In this document: positions 22,409-33,200 of the stretch, in pieces
Layout: each line of letters opens with the position of its first letter
Numbering within the stretch: position 1 is the stretch's first letter
Source: Nocardia sp. CNY236
GTDB taxonomy: Bacteria > Actinomycetota > Actinomycetes > Mycobacteriales > Mycobacteriaceae
Reading direction: 5' to 3'
NCBI RefSeq assembly: GCF_000482385.1
Contig: NZ_AXVD01000004.1
Coordinates: forward strand, 222,237 to 286,236
DNA length: 64,000 nucleotides
The notes under the pieces: generated by a model
Database searches by the model: none
Told to the model about the DNA's origin: nothing
The model's input: only the letters and a program-made list of their open reading frames with translations
Program-made: the position numbers and the translations under genes

Positions 22409-23071
22409 GTGCGTGAATCCGGGACGACCGATCCAGTGCGGCGGCTTGCGACAGTGCTCGCCCTCGCGGACTCACGGCTTCCTGTCGGAGGGCATGTGCA
22501 CTCCGGTGGTGTGGAAGAAGCTGTAGCCTCCGGCTCGGTCCGCGACGTGGCGACTGTCGAGCTGTATCTGCACCGTCGTATCCGGACTACGGGTTTGGTG
22601 ACGGCTTCGTTGGCTGCGGCCGTGTGTGCGGGCGATCTCGATCAGGTACGGGCCGAAGCGGAAGCCGACGCGCGGACCCCCGCCCCGGCCGCCCGCGCTG
22701 CCTCCCGGGCACAAGGCAGGGGACTGGCGCGCCTGGCCAGACAGTTGTGGCCGCAGCAGGATTGGTCGCAGCTGGGTGCGACACCGCACCTGTCGACGGT
22801 CTTCGGCGTTGTCGGCGGGGCCGCTGCACTGACGCCTCCAGAGATCGCGGGCGTGGTCGTCTACACCACACTCACCGGAGCAGCGACGGCCGCCCAGCGC
22901 TTGTTGGCCTTGGACCCTGCTGCTATCGCCGGGTGCACGATCCGCCTCGCCGACATCTGCGACCAGGTTGCCGCACAGGCGGTGATCGGCTTGGCAGCGC
23001 TGTCGGATCCACTACAGGACGCGTTCGCCGAGCGGCATGTACGCCGTGAGATGCCACTGTTCGCCAGCTGA
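22409..23071 (+). CDS. ureF: Urease accessory protein UreF
   Basis: UreF of 220 residues from GTG 22409. It joins UreD and UreG in the complex that loads nickel into urease. Family marks are [21 protein letters not shown] near the N-terminus (usual form LxDSxFPxGxFxHSxGLE) and the C-terminal region ADICDQVA. Gap to ureG is 32 bp. The structural genes ureABC, which precede ureF in M. tuberculosis, are replaced here by the NfeD-SPFH pair. Confidence 0.92.
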   Translation: MRESGTTDPVRRLATVLALADSRLPVGGHVHSGGVEEAVASGSVRDVATVELYLHRRIRTTGLVTASLAAAVCAGDLDQVRAEAEADARTPAPAARAASRAQGRGLARLARQLWPQQDWSQLGATPHLSTVFGVVGGAAALTPPEIAGVVVYTTLTGAATAAQRLLALDPAAIAGCTIRLADICDQVAAQAVIGLAALSDPLQDAFAERHVRREMPLFAS

Positions 23072-23103
23072 ACCCACAAAGCTCAGAGAGTAGGAGAGAC
23101 CCC

Positions 23104-23823
23104 ATGCCCCCGCATCTGATCGACGGTGAGCCGCACGACCATGGTCACGACCGCCCCAAACGGACCCGTACTCCCGGTGAGCCACTGCGCATCGGCATCG
23201 GTGGTCCGGTCGGTTCGGGCAAGACCGCATTGGTGGCGGCCTTGTGTCGGCAATTGCGTGACGAGTTGTCGCTGGCGGTGCTGACCAACGACATCTACAC
23301 CACCGAGGACGCGGACTTCCTGCGTAGACACGCGGTGCTCGCGGATGAACGAATTACCGCCGTCCAGACCGGTGGTTGCCCGCACACTGCCATCCGTGAC
23401 GACATCACAGCCAATCTGGACGCCATCGACGACCTCGTGGCAGCCAATCCTCCGCTGGCTCTGATTCTGGTCGAATCCGGAGGTGACAATCTCACCGCGA
23501 CCTTTTCTTCCGGCCTGATCGACGTGCAGATCTTCGTGGTCGATGTCGCGGGGGGTGACAAAGTGCCGCGCAAGGGTGGTCCGGGCGTGACGTTCTCGGA
23601 TCTGTTGGTGGTCAACAAGACCGATCTGGCCCCAATGGTCGGAGCGGATCTGAACGTGATGGCGGGCGACGCTGCGCGGGTGCGGGGGGATCGGCCGACG
23701 GTGCTGATCTCTCTCACCGAGGATCCGGCGGCGACACCGGTGCTGGCGTGGGTGCGTGAGCAACTGCGTGTGCTCGCCGAGCAGGATCGGTCGGCCACCC
23801 ACGAATCCGCTGTTGCGCACTGA
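23104..23823 (+). CDS. ureG: Urease accessory GTPase UreG
   Basis: SIMIBI-class GTPase of 239 residues that drives nickel delivery to apo-urease. The N-terminus has a short His-rich metal-binding stretch ([10 protein letters not shown]). The P-loop is GGPVGSGKT (33-41), the nickel-binding CPH is in TGGCPHTAI, and the guanine-specificity motif is NKTD. GTG/AGGAGAG sequences are near the ATG (TAGGAGAGACCCC, good ribosome site). It overlaps ureD by 11 bp. Confidence 0.96.
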   Translation: MPPHLIDGEPHDHGHDRPKRTRTPGEPLRIGIGGPVGSGKTALVAALCRQLRDELSLAVLTNDIYTTEDADFLRRHAVLADERITAVQTGGCPHTAIRDDITANLDAIDDLVAANPPLALILVESGGDNLTATFSSGLIDVQIFVVDVAGGDKVPRKGGPGVTFSDLLVVNKTDLAPMVGADLNVMAGDAARVRGDRPTVLISLTEDPAATPVLAWVREQLRVLAEQDRSATHESAVAH

Positions 23824-24463
23824 ACTGCGGATAGTCGCCACCCGATCGGCGCTTCCGGAGATTCATGCCCGTGGTGCGTTGTCGGCTCGCCGTACCGGCC
23901 GACGGACCGTCCACCTCATCGGCGCCGCGGCTGCACCGCTCGGTGGTGACGAGATCGATGTCGTGGTCGTGGTTGCGCCGGGTGCCGAGTTGGTGGTTCG
24001 CTCGGTCGCGGCGACCCTGGCCTTACCGAATAGCACGACACCGCTGTCGCTCGGGCGCTGGTATTTCGAGGTCGGCCACGGCGGGTCGCTGGACTTCGAT
24101 CCGCAGCCGATGATCGTCGCCGGGGGTGCACAGCACCATGTGAGCACCACCGTCCGTGTGGCGTCGGATGCGCGGCTGCGCGTGCGTGAACGGGTGCAAA
24201 TCGGCCGCACCGGCGAGGACGGGGGTCGGTGGGAGGGCGATCTGGTCGCCGACATCGAGCAGACGCCGCTGTTGCGTCACCGGTTGGAGCTGGGCGCCGG
24301 CACAGCGGCCGACGATGCGCTGTCCGCCGCCCGCGCACTGGACAGCGAACTCGTGTATCCCGACGAGCGCCCCGTGGCAACAACGGGTTTGACGCGAACC
24401 CGGCTGCCTCTGGCTGCCGGAGGCAGCCTGTTCACCCATATCGGTACTCGGCTCGCCGAGTGA
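23813..24463 (+). CDS. ureD: Urease accessory protein UreD/UreH
   Basis: UreD of about 216 residues, the scaffold of the UreDFG complex. The start is uncertain: TTG 23813 (LRTELRIVA) inside the ureG end gives a family-like N-terminus; the upstream ATG 23756 would add 19 residues fully within ureG. Recognisable parts are [29 protein letters not shown] and [14 protein letters not shown] (common pattern in UreD). It is convergent with the next gene and ends the ureFGD operon. Confidence 0.88.
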   Translation: MRTELRIVATRSALPEIHARGALSARRTGRRTVHLIGAAAAPLGGDEIDVVVVVAPGAELVVRSVAATLALPNSTTPLSLGRWYFEVGHGGSLDFDPQPMIVAGGAQHHVSTTVRVASDARLRVRERVQIGRTGEDGGRWEGDLVADIEQTPLLRHRLELGAGTAADDALSAARALDSELVYPDERPVATTGLTRTRLPLAAGGSLFTHIGTRLAE

Positions 24464-24543
24464 TCGGTGGCGGCTCGTGGTCCCGACGTGTCGCCACCAC
24501 CATCACGAGCGCCTGGCTCGACATATTGCGCACACCGACAGAA

Positions 24544-24599
24544 GGGCAGGCTCGGCGGCATCGTCGGCCCACCCTCTGTCACCCATCGCCGGCCTGCCC
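24544..24599. terminator. Weak inverted repeat between ureD and secreted-protein gene
   Basis: GGGCAGGC (24544-24551) pairs with GCCTGCCC (24592-24599) across a 40-nt loop, in the 138-bp gap between two convergent genes. It ends two bases before the minus-strand stop codon. It could terminate one or both transcripts. Confidence 0.3.
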
Positions 24600-24601
24600 A
24601 G

Positions 24602-25465
24602 CTAGTTGCTGACAGTTCGCGGAGGTGCGCTGAGTGCGTGTGCAGCACCGAGGGCGCCGCCGATACCTGCGCCGATGGCGGTCAGTGGGACCGCCATGAG
24701 CGCCGCGCCGTATACGGCTCCGATCGGCGCGGCCGCGAGGCCGATCGGCATGAACGGCAGACCGATGGCCAAGCCGAGGCCTCCGCCGGCCGCAGCGCCG
24801 ATCAGGGCGAAGGGGCTCGAGAACGCCGCGCCGGCGGCGGCGCCGATCGCTGCGGCTCCGATGGTCTGGCCGGCGACACGGTCGGACCGGGTGCGTTCCA
24901 TGCCCACCGAGTCGAGGAACGTCGCGAGGCCGGCCTCCGCGGATGCAGCACCATCGTTGATCTGGATGGCTTGCTCCCGGTTGAGCCAAGCCGGCGAGTC
25001 GACCTGCACGTCACCGAAGCGCAGCTTGCCGGGTGGCGGCGCGATCGGTGGGACCGGAGCCACCCGAACCGGCGCATGCAGCACGTCCACCGGGGCCAGG
25101 TACGTCTTGTCCGGGATCGGGCGCGCCCATTGCAAGGAGCTGAGCGTGTCGTGCGGAATCTGTCTACCTTCGTAGGGACGCACATTGGGAGCTACCGCCG
25201 CAGGCCAGGGTGCAGACGGGTCCGACGGCCCTGCGGGAGCGGGCAGGTCGGTGCCGATCGCTGGATGCACCGCGGCATGTACCGCCGCCTCGATGGTCGC
25301 CTGGATGTTCTGCCCCATCAGGGACGGCCCCGCAGCGGGATCGGGCTCGGCGTGCGCGGTGCCGGATCCCACCAGTGCGAGGACCAGGGGCACCGCTCCC
25401 GCCGCGACAATCGGGCTCAACCGCTGTCGCCGTGAAAGAGGTGCTCTGTGCCTACCTGTGCCCAT
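24602..25465 (-). CDS. Secreted protein of unknown function
   Basis: Protein of 287 residues with a clear Sec signal peptide (basic start, hydrophobic SPIVAAGAVPLVLALVGSG, cleavage near AHA-EPD at about 38-39). The middle is Pro/Val-rich, and the region about 190-275 is almost all Gly, Ala, Ile, Leu and Pro with GxxxG spacing, like a glycine-zipper membrane-inserting segment. Such secreted proteins are common in Nocardia, but I know no function. It is convergent with ureD and lies downstream of ndh on the same strand, 122 bp away. Confidence 0.82.
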   Translation of the reverse strand: MGTGRHRAPLSRRQRLSPIVAAGAVPLVLALVGSGTAHAEPDPAAGPSLMGQNIQATIEAAVHAAVHPAIGTDLPAPAGPSDPSAPWPAAVAPNVRPYEGRQIPHDTLSSLQWARPIPDKTYLAPVDVLHAPVRVAPVPPIAPPPGKLRFGDVQVDSPAWLNREQAIQINDGAASAEAGLATFLDSVGMERTRSDRVAGQTIGAAAIGAAAGAAFSSPFALIGAAAGGGLGLAIGLPFMPIGLAAAPIGAVYGAALMAVPLTAIGAGIGGALGAAHALSAPPRTVSN

Positions 25466-25587
25466 GGATCACCTTTCATCCGGAAGCGAGACTTCGACGC
25501 CCCACATTCGGATACGCAGGCGACCCGGATTGGTCGAGCGGACCACGACGGACCGCACGAATAGTAGCCATTGATTTGCTGATTGCG

Positions 25588-27018
25588 TCAGCCTGTCGCA
25601 GTATCGGTGGCGGCGCGATTCGTCGCGACCCGGTTGGCGGTGGCCGCGCCGAGCGCTGCGGCGACGCGCTCGGCGTCCTCGTCGCCGGTACCGACGGCCT
25701 CCAGTGCCAGGCGCGCGAACACCCATTGCTCGGTAGCAGCCATCTGTCCTCGACTGCGCCCGAGGAAGGTGACGAACCACTGGATGATGGTGATGATTCG
25801 ACTGCGGTAGCCGACCAAGTAATACAGGTGCAGGGCCAGCCACGCCAGCCATGCGATGAATCCGCCGAACTCCAGCCGGCCCACTTGGCATACCGCACTG
25901 AATCGCGAGATCGTGGCCATACTGCCTTTGTTGAAATACTTGAACGGCTTTCGATCCCGAGGCGTTCGACCGCGTAGACCTGCGTGGATCTGCCGCGCGG
26001 CATAGGTCGCCCCCTGGATGGCGCCTTGGGCCTGCCCCGGTACATCGGGCACCGACATCAGGTCACCGACCACGAAGACATTCGGGTGGCCCTTGATGGT
26101 CAGATCGGGCTCGACCACGACCCGGCCCGCGCGGTCGACCTCGGTGCCGGCGGACTGTTCGGCGAGCATCTTGCCCAATGGACTGGCCTGCACCCCGGCG
26201 GACCAGACCTTGCACACCGACTCGATGCGCCGGACCGTGCCGTCGGCATCGCGCACCGTCACGCCGGATGCGTCCACATCGGTCACCATGGCGTCGAGCT
26301 GGATCTCCACCCCCATTTTCTCCAGGCGCCGTTGGGCCTTGCCGCCGAGCTTGGGCCCCATCGGTCCGAGCACGGCGCCGGCGCCCTCGATCAGCACGAC
26401 CCGAGCGTCGCGCGGATCGATGTTGTGGAAGGTGCCCTCCAATGTGCGGTCGGCGAGTTCAGCTATCTGACCGGCCAATTCGACGCCGGTTGGGCCGGCG
26501 CCGACGACCACGAAAGTCAGCAGGCGGTCGCGCTGCTTCTGCGTGGTGGCCAGCTCGGCCAGCTCGAACGCGCCGAGGATGCGTCCACGCAACTCGAGCG
26601 CGTCATCGATGGTTTTCATACCGGGCGCGTAGGTGGCGAAATGATCGTTGCCGAAGTAGGACTGTTGGGCGCCGGTTGCGACGATCAGGCTGTCGAACTC
26701 CGTCACTGTGTCCTGGTCGAGCATGCGCGAGGTGACTGTCCGTGTGTGCAGGTCGATTTCGGTGACCTCGCCGAGCAGCACCTGGGCGTTCTTCTGTTTA
26801 CGTAGCACCAGTCGCGTTGCGGGTGCGATCTCGCCGACGGACAGAATTCCCGTTGCGACCTGGTAGAGCAGCGGCTGGAACAAATGTGTCGACGTCTTGG
26901 AGATCAGCGTGACATCGACGTCGGCGCGCGCGAGGTGCTTGGTGCCGAACAAGCCGCCGAATCCCGAGCCGATCACCACCACCCGGTGACGACCGTTCTC
27001 GACAGTCTGAGTGCTCAT
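25588..27018 (-). CDS. ndh: Type II NADH dehydrogenase
   Basis: Single-subunit, membrane-bound NADH:menaquinone oxidoreductase (NDH-2) of 476 residues. ATG 27018 has GAGGAGCAGGACG upstream, so the extra N-terminal ORF sequence is discarded. There are two Rossmann motifs: GSGFGG (17-22, FAD) and VVVGAGPTGVELAG (NADH). The FAD-binding end is VFVVGDLMSVPD, and the quinone-site AQGAIQGATYAA follows. The C-terminal region has a hydrophobic stretch (IAWLAWLALHLYYLVGY) for membrane attachment and an Ala/Thr-rich tail. Its position next to ureD matches Rv1853-Rv1854c. Confidence 0.95.
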   Translation of the reverse strand: MSTQTVENGRHRVVVIGSGFGGLFGTKHLARADVDVTLISKTSTHLFQPLLYQVATGILSVGEIAPATRLVLRKQKNAQVLLGEVTEIDLHTRTVTSRMLDQDTVTEFDSLIVATGAQQSYFGNDHFATYAPGMKTIDDALELRGRILGAFELAELATTQKQRDRLLTFVVVGAGPTGVELAGQIAELADRTLEGTFHNIDPRDARVVLIEGAGAVLGPMGPKLGGKAQRRLEKMGVEIQLDAMVTDVDASGVTVRDADGTVRRIESVCKVWSAGVQASPLGKMLAEQSAGTEVDRAGRVVVEPDLTIKGHPNVFVVGDLMSVPDVPGQAQGAIQGATYAARQIHAGLRGRTPRDRKPFKYFNKGSMATISRFSAVCQVGRLEFGGFIAWLAWLALHLYYLVGYRSRIITIIQWFVTFLGRSRGQMAATEQWVFARLALEAVGTGDEDAERVAAALGAATANRVATNRAATDTATG

Positions 27019-27045
27019 CGTCCTGCTCCTCGATGGACTTGACAG

Positions 27046-27059
27046 CCGTCCATGGACGG
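27046..27059. promoter_or_regulatory. 14-bp palindrome in ndh upstream region
   Basis: CCGTCCATGGACGG is a perfect palindrome about 30 bp before the ndh start. On the ndh strand it is flanked on both sides by TGTCAAG. The arrangement suggests a regulator site overlapping the ndh leader. It does not fit the Crp consensus. Confidence 0.4.
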
Positions 27060-27223
27060 TTCTTGACACGCCAACGGTAGCTGCCGCCCACGGCGACGGC
27101 ACAGCGAGCTCCACGTCGCGGTCCTGGAGGTGTCAAAGCTCGAGATGAACGCGGATCTGCAGAAGCGGCCCCCAGTCGACCGCGAGCGTCTACTATGGAG
27201 GCTATTGCCTCAGGAGGGTTGCC

Positions 27224-28717
27224 ATGGTATTGGGTGACCACACAGTCGGCCGTGAGTCCGGCATGTGGACCGAGTCGGAGAATGTCGCGCTGATCGAGGC
27301 CCCGCACACGCATCCGATCGATCGGGCGTTGGGGTTGCTACCGGAGAGGCGTCGGGTGCTGGCCACACCGCCGCCCGGTAGCCGCACTGTTGCCGTGCAC
27401 GGGGACGGTGGCCTGCCCTATTTCGGACGGGTGCTGCATTTCATGCGTTGGGGGCCCGCGGAGCTCATGCAGCGCTACCGGCGTTATGGACCGGTCTCGT
27501 TGCACACTTCGCTGGGAGTGGATCGAGTTCTGGTGGCCGGCCCGGAAGCATTGGAGGAGGTGCTCGGCCACAGACGTCGCGATTTCGGTCAGGGGTGGGA
27601 CTACTTCATCGGTCCGTTCTTCCGGCGCGGACTACTCCTGCTGGAATTCGATGAACACAAGTTCCACCGTCGGATCATGCAACAGGCATTCACCAGACCG
27701 CGGCTGGATGCGCATCTGGCGGCCCTGATCCCCGTGGTGCGCACCAGTGTCGCCCGGTGGGTTCCACCCGATCGCACCGACCGCACCGTGCGGCTGTATC
27801 CGACGATGAAAGAACTGACGCTCGATATCGCCGGCGAGAGCTTCATGGCGGTCGATGTCGGAGCGCAGCGGCGACAACTCATCGAGGCATTCATCGATTG
27901 CACCCATGCGGGGCTGTCGATCATTCGGCATCCCGTGCCCGGAGGTAACTGGCGAGCCGGACTGCGCGGCCGAAAGGTGCTCGAAGAATACTTCACCACG
28001 ATGCTGCCCGAAAAGCGCAAGACCGAATCGCCGGACCTGTTCTCCGGACTCTGTCACGCGCGCAGTGAAGACGGTGGCGTCTTCGGTGACGCGGACGTGG
28101 TGAACCATATGATCTTCCTGATCATGGCCGCGCACGACACCACCACGACAACGGCCACGGCAGTCGCCTATTACCTGGGCAAGCATCCGCAGTGGCAGCA
28201 GCGCGTACGTGCCGAGGTCCTCGATATGGATCATCGACTCGGCGATGCGCTGCCCACGATTGCCGACCTGGAGCAGTTGCGCGACTTGGATCTGGTGATC
28301 AAGGAAAGCCTGCGCCTGATGCCCCCGGTTCCCGGATTGTCGCGTCGCGCAGTTCGTGACACCGAGGTCGCCGGCCACTTTATTCCTGCAGGTGCGCCGG
28401 TCGACCTCGGCTATCAAATCGATCATCTGTTACCCGAACTGTGGACTCGTCCGGAGCAATTCGATCCCGAGCGCTTCGGTGAGCGCCGGCGTGAGGACAA
28501 ATCACACCGGCTGGCATGGATGCCGTTCGGTGCCGGCGCACACAAATGCATCGGAATGCATTTCGGCACGTTCGAGGTGAAGGTGGTGATCGCCTCCCTG
28601 GTGCGGGAATACGAGTGGCGGATCCCGGGCGAATACCGAATGCCGTGGGGATTCAGCTCCATTCCGTTCCCCAGGGACGGCGCGCCTGTCATGCTGCGCC
28701 GTCGGGCGGCCGACTGA
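27224..28717 (+). CDS. Cytochrome P450
   Basis: Heme-thiolate monooxygenase of 497 residues. ATG 27224 has AGGAGGG 6 nt upstream, a strong ribosome site. The I-helix motif is AAHDTTTT, the K-helix ExxR is ESLR, and the heme-binding loop is FGAGAHKCIG with the cysteine ligand about residue 442. It is longer than typical soluble bacterial P450s (about 400) and closer in size to CYP51/CYP135-like forms, with an N-terminal extension but no membrane anchor. Substrate unknown; there is no adjacent ferredoxin. It is preceded by a small hairpin (GAGGC-TATT-GCCTC at 27196-27209) that touches the ribosome site. Confidence 0.94.
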   Translation: MVLGDHTVGRESGMWTESENVALIEAPHTHPIDRALGLLPERRRVLATPPPGSRTVAVHGDGGLPYFGRVLHFMRWGPAELMQRYRRYGPVSLHTSLGVDRVLVAGPEALEEVLGHRRRDFGQGWDYFIGPFFRRGLLLLEFDEHKFHRRIMQQAFTRPRLDAHLAALIPVVRTSVARWVPPDRTDRTVRLYPTMKELTLDIAGESFMAVDVGAQRRQLIEAFIDCTHAGLSIIRHPVPGGNWRAGLRGRKVLEEYFTTMLPEKRKTESPDLFSGLCHARSEDGGVFGDADVVNHMIFLIMAAHDTTTTTATAVAYYLGKHPQWQQRVRAEVLDMDHRLGDALPTIADLEQLRDLDLVIKESLRLMPPVPGLSRRAVRDTEVAGHFIPAGAPVDLGYQIDHLLPELWTRPEQFDPERFGERRREDKSHRLAWMPFGAGAHKCIGMHFGTFEVKVVIASLVREYEWRIPGEYRMPWGFSSIPFPRDGAPVMLRRRAAD

Positions 28718-28733
28718 CCGGACGCCGACCGGA

Positions 28734-29654
28734 TCAGCGTCCGGCGAGGAGCATCTCGGCGACTGTGGTGTCGGTCTCCGCTCCGTCGGTGTAGCCACCC
28801 GCGTCACCCAGTGCAGTCATGATGGCCAGGGTGTAGCGTTCGCCGGGGCCGGCGAAGCCGACGGAGTTGACCACCCAACCGCCCTGTTCGGCGGACCAGC
28901 CGTTCTTCAGTCCGGGGCGCATGTTCACCCCTGCTCCCCATACGCCCCAGTGCTGGTTGGCATCCACCGCGCGCATGCGATGCAGCAGATAGTCCCGGTC
29001 CTCGGGGTGCATTCTGGTCAGCACGTAATCCATCAGCCGGTCGAGATCGGCGGCGGTACATTTCTGGAACGACCAATCCGGGAACAGTGCGGTATTGGTG
29101 GGTTGGGGGATCAACGAGGTCATCCCGAGGGCCTGAAAGGCATTGTTGAATGCCATGCGGTCGATCCCAGAGTATTTCGTCCACAGCTGATCGGCGGCAT
29201 AGTCGTTCGAGGTGGCCAGCATCGCTTCCAGTAGGCCGCGGTCATCGGGCGACAGCACGATCGCGCCGACACGCGCCCGGTTGAGCAGGTCCACAGCGAT
29301 CGCCAGCTTGATCGTCGATGCGGTCCAGACCGAAGACTCCGCATGGGCATTGGCGTAGGTTCCGCCCGAGACCCGGTCGCGCACAACGTAACCGGTCACT
29401 CCGGGACGAGATTCCAGGTAAGCATCGACCGTGGCGATACGTTCGCTCATATCGCAGTCGAAACCGGGACGACACCCTTGGATGTGCGCAAGCGGCGCGG
29501 CGTCCGCGGCAGGGGTGACGGGCAGACTCGGAACGACAATCGCTGCGGCGGCCAGGAAGCAGGCGCAGGCCGCCGCGCGGGGAATGGTTCGAGTGACGGG
29601 AGACGGGTTACGCACGAAATAGCACGATCGCACACAATGGGGCCGAACGCACAT
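28734..29654 (-). CDS. Secreted serine hydrolase, class A beta-lactamase-like
   Basis: Exported protein of 306 residues from ATG 29654 (GTG 29615 is an alternative). The signal sequence has AAACACFLAAAAIVVPSLPV, followed by a processed region with two Cys (GCRPGFDCD). The penicillin-interacting fold is supported by STIK (Ser113-Lys116; SxxK), SND in ATSNDYAAD in the place of SDN, and KNGW in the place of KTG. It is probably a cell-wall peptide or beta-lactam hydrolase; the altered third motif makes classical beta-lactamase activity uncertain. It is convergent with the P450 gene. Confidence 0.82.
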   Translation of the reverse strand: MCVRPHCVRSCYFVRNPSPVTRTIPRAAACACFLAAAAIVVPSLPVTPAADAAPLAHIQGCRPGFDCDMSERIATVDAYLESRPGVTGYVVRDRVSGGTYANAHAESSVWTASTIKLAIAVDLLNRARVGAIVLSPDDRGLLEAMLATSNDYAADQLWTKYSGIDRMAFNNAFQALGMTSLIPQPTNTALFPDWSFQKCTAADLDRLMDYVLTRMHPEDRDYLLHRMRAVDANQHWGVWGAGVNMRPGLKNGWSAEQGGWVVNSVGFAGPGERYTLAIMTALGDAGGYTDGAETDTTVAEMLLAGR

Positions 29655-29740
29655 CGTGGGCTGGATGCGCGATGGTGTCGATGAGTGTTTGCATACCTGC
29701 GCCACAGTGCGTTTCGCGTATCGGTTTCCCCGGCGGCGGG

Positions 29741-29947
29741 TCAGCGAAGCACGGCGTGCAGGTGCTCGACGCTGCGGCCATTGAGGCGGTAGCAGTGCTC
29801 GAACGCCTCCGAGTGGCGCTCCGGGGGCCATGTGTGCAGCACCACGCTACGACCGTAGTGACGGGAGTTGACCAGCTCCCAGTGCAGACCGATCCGGCGG
29901 ACCGTGAATCCGCCTCTCGGAATCAGGGGAATCACTTTCGCATCCAT
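29741..29947 (-). CDS. Small hypothetical protein
   Basis: Possible protein of 68 residues from ATG 29947 (MDAKVIPLIPRGGFTVRRIG). It has ordinary, non-repetitive composition with several aromatic and His residues (LHWELVNSRHYG, HTWPPERH), unlike a shadow frame, and lies in a gap that would otherwise be empty. The ribosome site is weak. No membrane segment. It is upstream of the serine hydrolase on the same strand. Function unknown. Confidence 0.5.
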   Translation of the reverse strand: MDAKVIPLIPRGGFTVRRIGLHWELVNSRHYGRSVVLHTWPPERHSEAFEHCYRLNGRSVEHLHAVLR

Positions 29948-30210
29948 GAACGCGAACCAGCCTTTCGGTACAGCTCTCTCGCTCCTCCCCGGTGCTGCAC
30001 TTTCGCACATCGGCTGGCGGCAGCATGCGTGACACGCGCCGTCTCCTATTGTGCTCTATATCACTCGAGACCGAGGGTGGTACACCCGAGCACGCGGCTG
30101 CGCGGCGGGGGTGGTGTACTCGGGCGACCGTCGCCACACGGACTACCGTGCACGGGTCCGGCTGCGGGTCCGATGTAGCCCGACACGACACCACGACCGA
30201 GGGGGCGCAC

Positions 30211-33200
30211 ATGCCGCTGCACATCCACCGTGCCGAGCGCGCCGATGTGCTCGCCGGCAGTCTGGCCGAGATGCTGGCCTCGCCGCAGGAAGACCCGTTC
30301 GCGGCCGAGGTGGTGGTGGTGCCGGCGAACGGCGTGCAACGCTGGCTGACACAGACGCTCGCCGGGGTGTTGGGCGCGGGTCGGGCCGGAGACGGCATCT
30401 GTGCGAACGTGGACTTCCTCGCGCCCGCCGCATTGACCTCGGGAGCCGTTGCCGCGGTGACCGGTATGCTTGCCGACGATGACCCGTGGGCGCCACAGCG
30501 GGTGGTGTGGGCGATGCTTCGGGTGATCGATGCCGCTGTGTCCGAACCGTGGTGCGCGGTTGTGGCCCGGCACCTCGGCACGGAGCCTGGCATGAGCGAG
30601 CATAGGCTCGGCCGGCGCTACGCGACCGCGGCACGAATTCTGTCTCTGTTCGACGGTTACGGCGCGCAGCGTCCCGAGCTGCTCAGGGAGTGGACTGCGG
30701 GCCACGACAGCGACGGCGCAGGCGGCGCAGTGCCCGACGACCTGCTCTGGCAGCCCAGGCTGTGGCGACTGCTGCGTACCGAGGTCCAGACGCCGAGTCC
30801 GGCCGAGCGGTTGGATGAAGCATGCGCGCGGTTGCGTGCGCAACCGGACCTGGTAGAGCTACCGGCGCGGCTGTCGTTGTTCGGCGTGAGCGGGTTGTCC
30901 ACCGAGCAACTCGCCGTGGTGTCGGCATTGGCCGATGCCCGGGACGTCCACGTGTGGCTCGTGCATCCGAGCCCGGTCCTGTGGTCGCGGCTGGCCGGTG
31001 TGCCCACGGCTCGAGTGCGCGCCGAGGATCGTGGTGCGCAGGTGGTGTCGCACCCGCTCGCAGCCGGGCTCGCCCGGGATGTCCGGGAGTTCCAGCACCG
31101 GCTCACCGCGTGTGCTGTGCCCCGCTCCGACATCCATCACCGAGCCACGGCGCCGGATCCTGGCCACCGCACGGCGGTGTCGGACACTCGGATGAGCTTG
31201 CTGCAGACTGTGCAGGCGGCTATTCGAGACGACCGGTGGCCACCGGTCGACGGGGAGGTCGACGCGGACGGCACCGTGCAGGTGCACGCGTGCCACGGTC
31301 CTGCACGCCAGGTCGAGGTACTGCGGGAATGCCTGCTGGGGTTGTTCGCCGCCGACGAGACGCTGGAGCCGCGCGATGTACTGGTGATGTGTCCCGAGGT
31401 GGACACCTACGCCCCATTGGTGCGCGCGGCGTTCGTTCGACCGGCCACGGAACCGACTATGGCGCACAGTTTTACGAGCCATCCTGCTCATCGCCTGCGG
31501 GTGCGCCCGGCCGATCGCGATCTCGCGCTGACCAATCCTTTGCTCACCGTGATCTCGGCGCTGCTCGAGTTGGCCGACGGACGGGTCGGCGTGCCCCAGG
31601 TACTCGACGTCGCAGCGCTCGAAACTGTTCGCCGCCGTTGCGGATTCGATGACGAGGACCTCGAGCGGCTGCGGGAGTGGGCAGCCGAGTCGGGAGCGAG
31701 ATGGGGAATCGGGCAGCGGCAGCGCCAGGCGTTCGGTGTGGGGGACTTCGCGCAGAACACGTTCAACAGTGCACTGGATCGGATTCTGCTCGGGGTGAGC
31801 GCGAGCGAAGCCAACCAGGATTGGTTGGATCTCGCGCTGCCGCTGGAGGATGTGGACAGCAACGACATCGATCTGGCCGGGCGTTTCGCCGAGTTCGTGG
31901 ATCGGCTCGCGGTGTGCCTGCGTGACCTGCGTGGCCCCCGGCCTGCGAGTGAGTGGAGTTCGATCCTCGGCCGTGCACTCGATCTGCTGACCGATGTCTC
32001 CGACGCGCAGCAGTGGCTGCGCGTCGAGGCCGGACACGAGCTCGCCGCTGCCACCGAACACGCGGGCGAGGTATCGCTACGGTTGACCGACATCGTGGAG
32101 CTGCTTCGGGCGCGACTCACGGCACGGCCGGCCCGGGCAGATTTCCGGACAGGCGATCTGACGGTGTGCACAATGGCGGCGATGCGTTCGGTACCGCATC
32201 GCGTAATCGTGATACTCGGCCTGGACGACGAGGTGTTTCCCCGTGCCGCCGGGACGGATGGCGACGATGTGCTGGCCCGCCGACCGTGCACCGGCGAGCG
32301 GGATCCGCGCAGCGCGGACCGACACCTCCTACTGGATGCGATCCTCGCGGCTCGCGAGCACCTACTGATCTTCCACACCGGTGCCGACCCGGTGAGCGGC
32401 AAGGCTTGCCCGCCGGCGATCCCGCTGGCGGACCTGTTGGATACGGTGCGCGCGCATGTCGGCGCTGCGGCGATGAACGCGGTGATCACCAGGCATCCGT
32501 TGCAGGCTTTCGACCCGCGAAACTTTCGGGCCGAACAGCCGCTGAGCTACGACACCGTGGCCCTGGCCGGCGCCCGCGCCGCGATACGGCCGCCGCGGCG
32601 CGCGCCCGCATTCTTGGCCGCGCCCCTCCCTTCGGTCGAAACACCGCCAGCGCTGCCGCTGTCCGACCTGGTCTCGTTCGTCGAGCATCCGGTCCGGGGC
32701 TTCCTGTGGCAGCGCCTCGGGCTCCGGGTGCCCGAGCACGAGTCCGACATCACCGACCGGCTGCCCATCGAACTCGATGGTCTGGCCACGTGGCAGCTGG
32801 GCGAGCGACTGCTCACGGCGCGTTTGACCGGCGCGGACCCGGCGGCGTTGCGGGCGATGGAATGGCGGCGCGGGACGCTGCCACCGGCCGGCTTCGGCGC
32901 TGCAGTGCTCGAGGACGTCGAGCGCACTGTGGACCGATTGGTGCACGCGGCCCAACCGGACTACGCAGCGCAGGCGCGCACGGTCGACATCGCGGCGGAT
33001 CTGGGCAATGGACACAGGATCATCGGTACCGTGCCACAGGTGCGCGGCGACACGGTGGTCCATACCACCTTCTCCAGGCTCGCCCCGAAGCACCGCCTCG
33101 GCGCGTGGGTCACGCTGCTCGCCCTTGCCGTGACCGAACCACGGCCGTGGCGCGCGGTGTGTACCGGTCGCGGTCGGTACGGCCGACCGGCATGGCGTTG

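Noticed and set aside
28734..29654. Naming the serine hydrolase a true beta-lactamase
   Set aside because: SxxK is present, but the SDN and KTG positions are SND and KNG, so beta-lactam hydrolysis cannot be claimed.
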